The notes below the pieces were generated by a model. It searched no databases. It saw only the letters and a program-made list of their open reading frames with translations, and was not told where the DNA came from. From an uncultured Lewinella sp. (GTDB lineage Bacteria > Bacteroidota > Bacteroidia > Chitinophagales > Saprospiraceae), in NCBI GenBank assembly GCA_938021455.1, contig CALIGP010000306.1:1-6146 (forward strand): a DNA stretch of 6,146 nt, read 5' to 3'. Positions 1 to 5,800 of this stretch are shown piece by piece. The position numbers were made by a program, and so were the translations under genes. Position 1 is the first letter of the stretch; the number at the start of each line of letters is the position of its first letter.

Positions 1-74
1 GGTGGGGGTTCAGGCTGAGTCCGGAGTGCGAGCCTCTCCGTCTAACTTGATCGTACACCCTTGAAGCCTCAACT
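1..74. other. Upstream region of the first beta-barrel gene
   Basis: This is the non-coding stretch before the first gene. I see no Shine-Dalgarno sequence near the ATG at 75, which is normal for Bacteroidota. I also see no match to the Bacteroidota -7 element TAnnTTTG. The promoter may lie left of the window, or the gene may be the tail of an operon. Nothing here can be assigned to a gene. Confidence 0.4.
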
Positions 75-611
75 ATGCGTATTTTTTTGACCTCCTCTTT
101 TTTGTTTCTATTCACGGTGCCGGCCTTTGCGCAGATAGACGCTAAACTCAACCTCGGCTCTGCCATTTTCGGGGGGCTGAATATATCAGCGGACCTTGCC
201 CTGTCCGATAATACGTCCGTTGCGCCAGGTTTCGGTATCGCTTCAACAAAAGTGACGGTAGACGGAGAGAAGTATACCTATAAGGTTATTCGCTTTGTGC
301 CGGAGTTCCGATATTACTTTAACCCTGAATATGGAGCAGACCGTTTCTTCGTCGGGGCGTATGGTAAGCTGGCGGCGCTATCCGCCGGGGAAGCTGACGG
401 CCGTCGCATAGACGGTACTAAGGGCACCCTTGGCTTACTGGTGGGTAACAAGTGGATTGCCCAGAGTGGCTTCGTATTTGAGCTTAACTTTGGCCTGGGC
501 ACGGGAGGCGTCTTTCCGGGCGCGGATGGTGACGCGCCGTTCATCGCTGCGATTGATGCCCTGTCAAAGGTCGACGTGCGGTTAGGTATTGTGGCAGGCT
601 GGCGGTTTTAG
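75..611 (+). CDS. Small outer-membrane beta-barrel protein (hypothetical)
   Basis: The predicted product of 178 residues is a small outer-membrane beta-barrel of unknown specific function. Residues 1-19 form a clear Sec signal peptide (Met-Arg, a Phe/Leu-rich core, then Ala-Phe-Ala before Gln20). The mature part alternates short polar and aromatic or hydrophobic stretches separated by Gly/Asp turns, as in eight-strand barrels. A PEFRYYF segment at residues 76-82 followed by FFVGAYGKLA resembles small Bacteroidota barrel families such as DUF3575-like or OmpW-like proteins. The last residues, GWRF, give the terminal aromatic residue typical of substrates of the BAM assembly machine. The ATG at 75 is chosen because it puts the signal peptide at the N-terminus. 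The gene converges on the 584-residue gene with a 93-base gap. The barrel fold is well supported; the family name is a guess. Confidence 0.85.
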   Translation: MRIFLTSSFLFLFTVPAFAQIDAKLNLGSAIFGGLNISADLALSDNTSVAPGFGIASTKVTVDGEKYTYKVIRFVPEFRYYFNPEYGADRFFVGAYGKLAALSAGEADGRRIDGTKGTLGLLVGNKWIAQSGFVFELNFGLGTGGVFPGADGDAPFIAAIDALSKVDVRLGIVAGWRF

Positions 612-623
612 GAGGGGCGCTTG

Positions 624-704
624 CCGCAGGTGCAGGGGGGAGTTTCTGTGTGCAGAGGTTGTCAAATACAGCTCCTTTCGGAAAGCCCTTCCCTGCACCT
701 GCGG
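624..704. terminator. Long inverted repeat between convergent genes, possible bidirectional terminator
   Basis: The arms 624-637 (CCGCAGGTGCAGGG) and 691-704 (CCCTGCACCTGCGG) are perfect 14-bp reverse complements. Allowing two G-U pairs extends the stem inward to about 17 bp (624-640 with 688-704). The loop is about 47 bases and contains a small hairpin of its own, CTTTCGGAAAG, near 676-686. The structure fills the gap between two convergent genes: the left arm starts 13 bases after one TAG stop, and the right arm ends on the base before the TGA stop of the other. A role in ending or stabilising both transcripts is likely. No T-run follows either arm and the loop is long, so a classical intrinsic terminator is not established. 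Confidence 0.5.
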
Positions 705-2459
705 TCAGCGCCCACCTCCTCCAAAACTAAATCCATACCCCGCGTTCAGCCTTAAATCACTGTACCCCGGCCGCGCTTCGCTACCGGCCGCATTAATGAA
801 GGATGTGCTGACGTTAAACGTCTGCTTTTTGCCCAGTTTGTAACTCCCGCCGAGGGAGACTTGTATCACTCCATCTGAGCTGTCTTCGATGCCGGGGAAG
901 GCCGGCCCGAACTGCGTGAAAGCCAACTGATAACCCGCCGTCAGGTTGAAGGTGCCATTCTCTCCGAATATCTTGCGGTTGTAGCCTGCCGTAGGGCCTA
1001 TGGTGGTGATGTTGAGGTCCGGATTGGCGTTGCGATGTACCAGCACCGAAGCGGAGAAAGAGCTGGGCGACTCCTCTGGCTGGTGGGCAAAGCTCATCAG
1101 GAACATGGAAAATTTACTCGTTTGGTTGGGGTCAATAACCTCATCACGGATCAACGCCGCCCGCTGGTAGCCGCCAGAGAAAACGAGCGCATTTTTACCC
1201 TTCGGGTCTAGTAAAATAGACGTGGTCACGTCGATACTTTGCTGGGTCTGCGCCAGGACAATACTGTCTACGAGGAGATTGTCTACCGCGATTGCCTTGT
1301 ATCGATTCGTTGCCGTAAAATTACTTAGGCTGAGGCTGGTGTTGATTCGGTCGGAGACGGTATAATTAAGGTTTAGTGAGCCGATGAACCGGTTGTTGTT
1401 GGCGGCGGAGGAATTGTCCAGATCGTTCCGCTGTAGGCCTACATTAGTACTCAGCGTTAGCTTGTTGTCGAAGAGAGGAGCACTGAAACTAGCCGTGAAG
1501 TTTTCCAGGTCGTTCTGGAAAAAAAGACTGCCGTGGGTGCGGTACTCCGGGTCGATGCGTTCATACTGAAGTCCGATCTTGCCAAACTTTGGTGAGAGAC
1601 CGATTTTAGCGCGAAAGGCATTGGCGGCGGTAGTGCTGACCCTGGGCTTAAATAGACCGAAGAGTCGAATGGCTCCGGTGGGGTTGTCGAGCAGTGGAGA
1701 AGTGTCGTCACGGGTTAGTACGGAGCGGGCCCATTCTGTCTCGAAACGAAGGAATTTACTGAACTGATGCCCCCCTCCGAGGGTGAGTACCATATTTTTT
1801 TCGGGACGGGCAGTGATGTTGGTGTCGAGCTGACTGGGGTCAATTTGCAGGCGATCCGACGAAGAAAAAAGGGAGGCAGTGAAGGAAGTTCCTGCCTGAT
1901 TATCGTAGCCAGCCTTGACACCCTGGCCATAGCGCTTGAAGACGGTCTCGATGTCCTGAATGCTCCCCGCATCCTGAATTCGGGCCCGCCGCAGGCGGCC
2001 GCTCATGAGGCCTAAATAGAATTTCTTGGGCCGTAACTCAATCCCTCCACCCCTGAAATTGACGCCAGAAAGACTGTAGGGGCTGAAAGTCATGCTGCGG
2101 TCTCCGCCGTGCAAAGTGATCCAGCGATAGGTAGGGCTAATCCCCAAAAAAGAATAGCTGGGTAGATTGTAGAGTGTATTCCGATTGGAGATAGCGGCGT
2201 TAAATGGGGCTTTAATCCCCAGAAAATCGAAGTTGAGCCCCGCGTTCATGTTCCAGTTGAATTGTGGGACACGTGGGCGGGCGCCACTGCCCTGATCATC
2301 AAAATAATCGTAACCGATGTTGGCACCGGCGTTGCCGGTGGTGCGGAGAAAGTCACGGGAGGCAATCCGGCTGCTGATGTCTGAGAAAAAGCCCTCAACA
2401 TCTTGTGCTTGTAGAGAGCTTGCCAGCATTGCTAAAAGAAGTAGGTGGGCGAAACGCAT
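705..2459 (-). CDS. Exported outer-membrane beta-barrel protein (hypothetical, 584 aa)
   Basis: I do not recognise a named family. The 584-residue product starts with a Sec signal peptide (residues 1-18, MRFAHLL then a Leu/Ala core, ending LQA before Gln19). The rest is dominated by alternating amphipathic strands such as LNLNYTVSD, FNLTAGYQLAF and IQVSLGGSYKLG with Asn/Gly/Asp turns, which points to a large outer-membrane beta-barrel. The most conserved-looking part is residues 101-157, with a Tyr/Trp-rich start (FLGISPTYRW), a His-Gly-Gly-Asp-Arg segment, FSPYSLSG and a Gly-rich strand. The protein ends in Gly-Gly-Gly-Gly-Arg and lacks the usual terminal aromatic residue, although FSF lies just before. 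The first ATG gives a well-formed signal peptide, so the start is firm. It is transcribed away from the large adhesin gene, with 343 bases between them. It is too long for the PorP/SprF family and lacks a recognisable TonB-dependent plug. Function is unknown. Confidence 0.85.
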   Translation of the reverse strand: MRFAHLLLLAMLASSLQAQDVEGFFSDISSRIASRDFLRTTGNAGANIGYDYFDDQGSGARPRVPQFNWNMNAGLNFDFLGIKAPFNAAISNRNTLYNLPSYSFLGISPTYRWITLHGGDRSMTFSPYSLSGVNFRGGGIELRPKKFYLGLMSGRLRRARIQDAGSIQDIETVFKRYGQGVKAGYDNQAGTSFTASLFSSSDRLQIDPSQLDTNITARPEKNMVLTLGGGHQFSKFLRFETEWARSVLTRDDTSPLLDNPTGAIRLFGLFKPRVSTTAANAFRAKIGLSPKFGKIGLQYERIDPEYRTHGSLFFQNDLENFTASFSAPLFDNKLTLSTNVGLQRNDLDNSSAANNNRFIGSLNLNYTVSDRINTSLSLSNFTATNRYKAIAVDNLLVDSIVLAQTQQSIDVTTSILLDPKGKNALVFSGGYQRAALIRDEVIDPNQTSKFSMFLMSFAHQPEESPSSFSASVLVHRNANPDLNITTIGPTAGYNRKIFGENGTFNLTAGYQLAFTQFGPAFPGIEDSSDGVIQVSLGGSYKLGKKQTFNVSTSFINAAGSEARPGYSDLRLNAGYGFSFGGGGR

Positions 2460-2802
2460 GGTGTGTGTTGGTTACCCACTAAGGTAAGTGCAAATTCTTT
2501 GATCAGACAAACGCAGGGGAAATAAGGCGCAGCCGCGGGTGCAATGTATGTTGAAAAGCCGCAATGCGTTGTATTTACACGGGTTCTGGCGTTTTTAACA
2601 ATTCTTTCTTTCCTGTTAATTAGGTTATCTTAGCAGACGAATTCTGTTGCTCATGTGCTTTTATAACCAACTCTAAAGGAGTACAGGATTCTATTTTTTC
2701 TTTTGTGCTCCCTTTGTTTTCACAGCTGGCTCAGCTGATGGAATATATGAACACACCCTTTTAAAATAGGACTGACCTTAGGGTGCAGACCTGCTTCAAA
2801 AT
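2460..2802. other. Divergent intergenic region with small repeats
   Basis: This 343-base gap separates the starts of two divergent genes and should hold both promoters. It is AT-rich on the adhesin side. Visible structures are: CAAA/TTTG/CAAA alternating arms at 2491-2511; a 5-bp inverted repeat TTACC/GGTAA at 2472-2487 in the leader of the minus-strand gene; CAGCTG-GCT-CAGCTG at 2723-2737; and a near-perfect 12-base direct repeat (2763-2774 and 2798-2809) that overlaps the adhesin start. I found no exact Bacteroidota -7 element (TAnnTTTG) with a correctly spaced TTG on either strand. No open frame of useful length is present. Confidence 0.6.
2723..2737. promoter_or_regulatory. CAGCTG-GCT-CAGCTG inverted repeat, possible operator
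   Basis: Two copies of the self-complementary hexamer CAGCTG flank a 3-base spacer, 66 to 80 bases upstream of the adhesin start codon. It could be a binding site for a dimeric regulator or form a small hairpin in the mRNA leader. This is seen in the sequence only; no regulator is known, and a short palindrome of this kind can occur by chance. Confidence 0.25.
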
Positions 2803-2890
2803 ATGACTGGAATGAGATCGTTTTGGACAGTTGTTTTTCTAACAATAGGATTCTTTTTTTACTCTTTGTCGGTTCAAGGGCAGGCTGTAG
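2803..2890 (+). other. Signal peptide of the adhesin
   Basis: The first 28 codons or so encode a Sec signal peptide: a single Arg near the start, then a long run of Phe, Val, Leu and Ile, then SLSVQGQA as the likely cleavage region. Counting from the second ATG at 2812 makes the charged n-region more typical. The exact cleavage site is not certain. Confidence 0.75.
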
Positions 2891-5800
2891 AGTTGCAAGA
2901 AACGATTGAACCGGGAGAGGTTTTTTTCTCTGACCAAATGGAGGATGCTAAGTCTTTACCCAGTTCTTGTGGGGCAATTGGGGGGGTATCTAACCTAAGT
3001 AGGGCTTGCTCCAATAGTTCGGCTTTCGGCTGGTTTCAATTTTCGCCATTTGGGGGTTCTACTGTCGAGTGGTCATCAGGGCAGACTACGGCAAGAATCG
3101 AACCTTTTCCAAACGGAATTTACACTGCTACGGTGACCGATGCGTTTGGGTGGGAAGATGAGATCAGAGTTATTGCTAGCCCTCCAGTAAAAACATATTT
3201 TCGGCATCGTAATGAGACATGTGCTGGAGCAAATGATGGACATGTTTCTATAGCGTCAGGTTCAAGTTGTGAACCGCTTACTTTAACTTTTGAACGACTC
3301 TCTCCGAACCCACAGGTACTGTATAGTGATGCAACAGGAGCACCGGATGCATTTGGGCGGTATCGTTGGGGTGGAGGTGGTAATTCTGCCATTAGTTACT
3401 CCAGTGATGCGATTCCCCCAGGAAACTATCGAGTGCAATATGTTAGAGCAGGAGGGAGTATTCAATCGTTTTTTAACATTGAATCAGGCCCAACTATAAC
3501 CGCTGATATTGTTACGTTGCAAGCCGCAGAGTGTGGTGCTAATAACGGAAGTGCCAGAGTTGATATTCGCCGTAATGGATTTCTCATTGCTAACCCCGTT
3601 GCTGAAGGTTATACTATCTCTTGGTCAAACGGAGGTACGGCTGCACAAAACAATACGCTTCCTCCTGGAAATGTTTCGGTGACCGTAGAAGGACCCCGTT
3701 GTGGTTGTGATGATAGTGATAGCGATGTAATTGATGAAATCGATATCACCAGCCCCGGTACTATTTCCAGTTTTACTACCGAATTTTGTGGTGTTGATCC
3801 TGACGGTCAATTCATCTTCAGTGATGCTCCGGCCACGGCGAATGGATCAGGGACAATCACTTATTTATGGGAACAAAGAATTAATAGCGGAGCCTGGACG
3901 ACGGCTCCATTTAGTAATACAGGGCTTACCTATGACCCTCAAACATCTACCCAAACCCGGTCTTTTCGCCGGGGAGCTTATTTGGGAAGCTGTGGACCTG
4001 AATACTCTAATGTTGTGACGCATAATGTTTATGCGAATCCTTTCGCGAATATCACCATCAATACTCAACCAAGTTGTGGAAATAACGACGGTCAACTCAC
4101 AGCCCAGGGCTTTGAGGGAGGAGGGGGCCCGTATACCTATGCCTGGAGTAATGGTGGATCTGGAGCCAATCAAACAGGCTTAGCTGAAGGAACCTACACC
4201 GTCACCGTTACGGATGCTAATGGGTGTACGGATACGGATACGGAAACGTTGGTGGATGAAACACCAACACTAACGAGTGCGGGATGTATTGAATTTATCA
4301 ATTCTTGCCCGTCAGGAGATTTTTTCATTTTCCTTTGTGGGGACACGCCCTCCTCTCCTGCGCGTTTACTCGAAGGGCAGGCAGGTTCCTGTGATGATGG
4401 TAGTCAACCGCTTTACCAATGGTTCATTAATACGGTTGGAAACATCAACTCTGCTACACCAATATCCGGTGCGACGGGCATCAACTATAATGTTCCTGCC
4501 GGAACGGTTCCTACGGGACAAAACCGCTTTTTCTGGCGTCGGGCCCATTGTGATTGTACGGACCCAGCAACGGCCGGTAGCTATACCAGCTATGCAGGGA
4601 TTGCCTATTCTGGGCTAACGGTGGACTTAACAGCTTCCCCAATGAATATTTGTGTGGGAGAGAGTACTAATTTGGCCGTTAGCCTCGTGATTCCGGGCCA
4701 TACTGATGGAAGTAATGTCTATTCCTACTCTTGGTCGCCAAACACAGGATCTACCGGAGGCACAGCAACAGTTTCACCTACTTCAACCACAACTTATACG
4801 GTTACGGTAACGGACAATCTAGGCTGTGACGATATTCAATCGGTCACGGTCAATGTTACTGATCTGGACCAACCCAACATCAATCACCCTAATGAATTTA
4901 CATATTATTGTGAAGGAGAGGATGTTACGTATTCTATTTCTTCAGGCACCTTCCAACCGGGGGCATTTTACTCCTGGGATTTTGATATTTTTAATGACGC
5001 GATAGCTTCTCCACGAACGGCAACCGGACCAGGCCCGCATACCGTGACTTACACTAACCCTTCAGCAGGTACTCAAAGGATAATACCCATAACGAGGGTG
5101 ACGGTTAGCCTAAATGGCTGTACGGAAGAAAATACTACATCTGCGTTATTTTACACTGAACCCATCACAAGTTTTCAGGCTTTTGACGCTGCCTGTGGTC
5201 AGTCTACAGGATCGATTTTTGTGAACTGGCAAGGAAACCCAGGTATAAACGGTTCCAACGCCGGTATTGAATTCAGCATTAATAACGGAAATAACTGGAC
5301 TCAAACCGGTACGGGTACAACAAGCGGGAGCTACACTTTTGATGATTTACCTGCGGGGGACTATAATGTCTGGGTCCGGTATAGAGCCGGCCCAAGGTGT
5401 GAAACTTATTTAGGTTTGGCCGAAATTGATGACCGGCCGAATCCGACCCTGAATGGCCTGGTGGTTAACGTAGGTTGCTTCGGTGAGAATACGGGAAGTA
5501 TAAGTTTGCTGGTAAATTCGGGTACACCTAATTATAGTTTTAATTGGTCAGACGGTAGTAGAGGACAAAGTCGATCCAACCTTTTTGCGGGAAGTTATAC
5601 CGCCACCGTTACGGATGCGAATGGTTGTACGGACTCTCGAACATTTACGGTGTCTCAACCTTCTCAAGCGCTTACCCTTGGAGGAAGTATAAGCCAACCT
5701 TCCTGTAGTTATACGAATAATGGAAGTATTAACTTAACGGTTAGTGGAGGAACTCCTGGTTATAGCTATGAATGGTCAAATGGAGGCAGAGGGCAAGATC

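Noticed and set aside
314..544. Open frame of 76 codons on the minus strand inside the first beta-barrel gene
   Set aside because: It lies wholly within a well-supported gene on the other strand, has no signal peptide, and its Pro/Ser/Arg-rich composition is typical of an antisense shadow.
589..843. Plus-strand frame of 84 codons spanning the convergent gap
   Set aside because: It overlaps the 3' ends of both barrel genes and the inverted repeat, and its product is low-complexity with no family features.
1457..2015. Several 60-85 codon frames on both strands inside the 584-residue gene
   Set aside because: All are shadows of the long minus-strand frame, which has a signal peptide and continuous beta-barrel character.
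2508..2544. Possible Bacteroidota promoter for the minus-strand gene (TGCGTTTG with upstream TTG)
   Set aside because: The -7 element has a mismatch at a key base, and the nearest TTG is 26 bases upstream, outside the usual spacing.
2678..2684. AGGAG-like sequence in the intergenic region
   Set aside because: No start codon follows at a suitable distance, and Bacteroidota make little use of Shine-Dalgarno sequences.
2738..2764. Tiny frame of eight codons (MEYMNTPF) upstream of the adhesin
   Set aside because: It has no ribosome binding site, no regulatory amino acid run and no attenuator-like structure after it, so a leader peptide cannot be supported.
3120..4618. Short complete frames on both strands across the adhesin region
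   Set aside because: The plus-strand frame from 2803 is open throughout and encodes recognisable SprB, PKD and Ig-like modules, so these are shadows in other frames.
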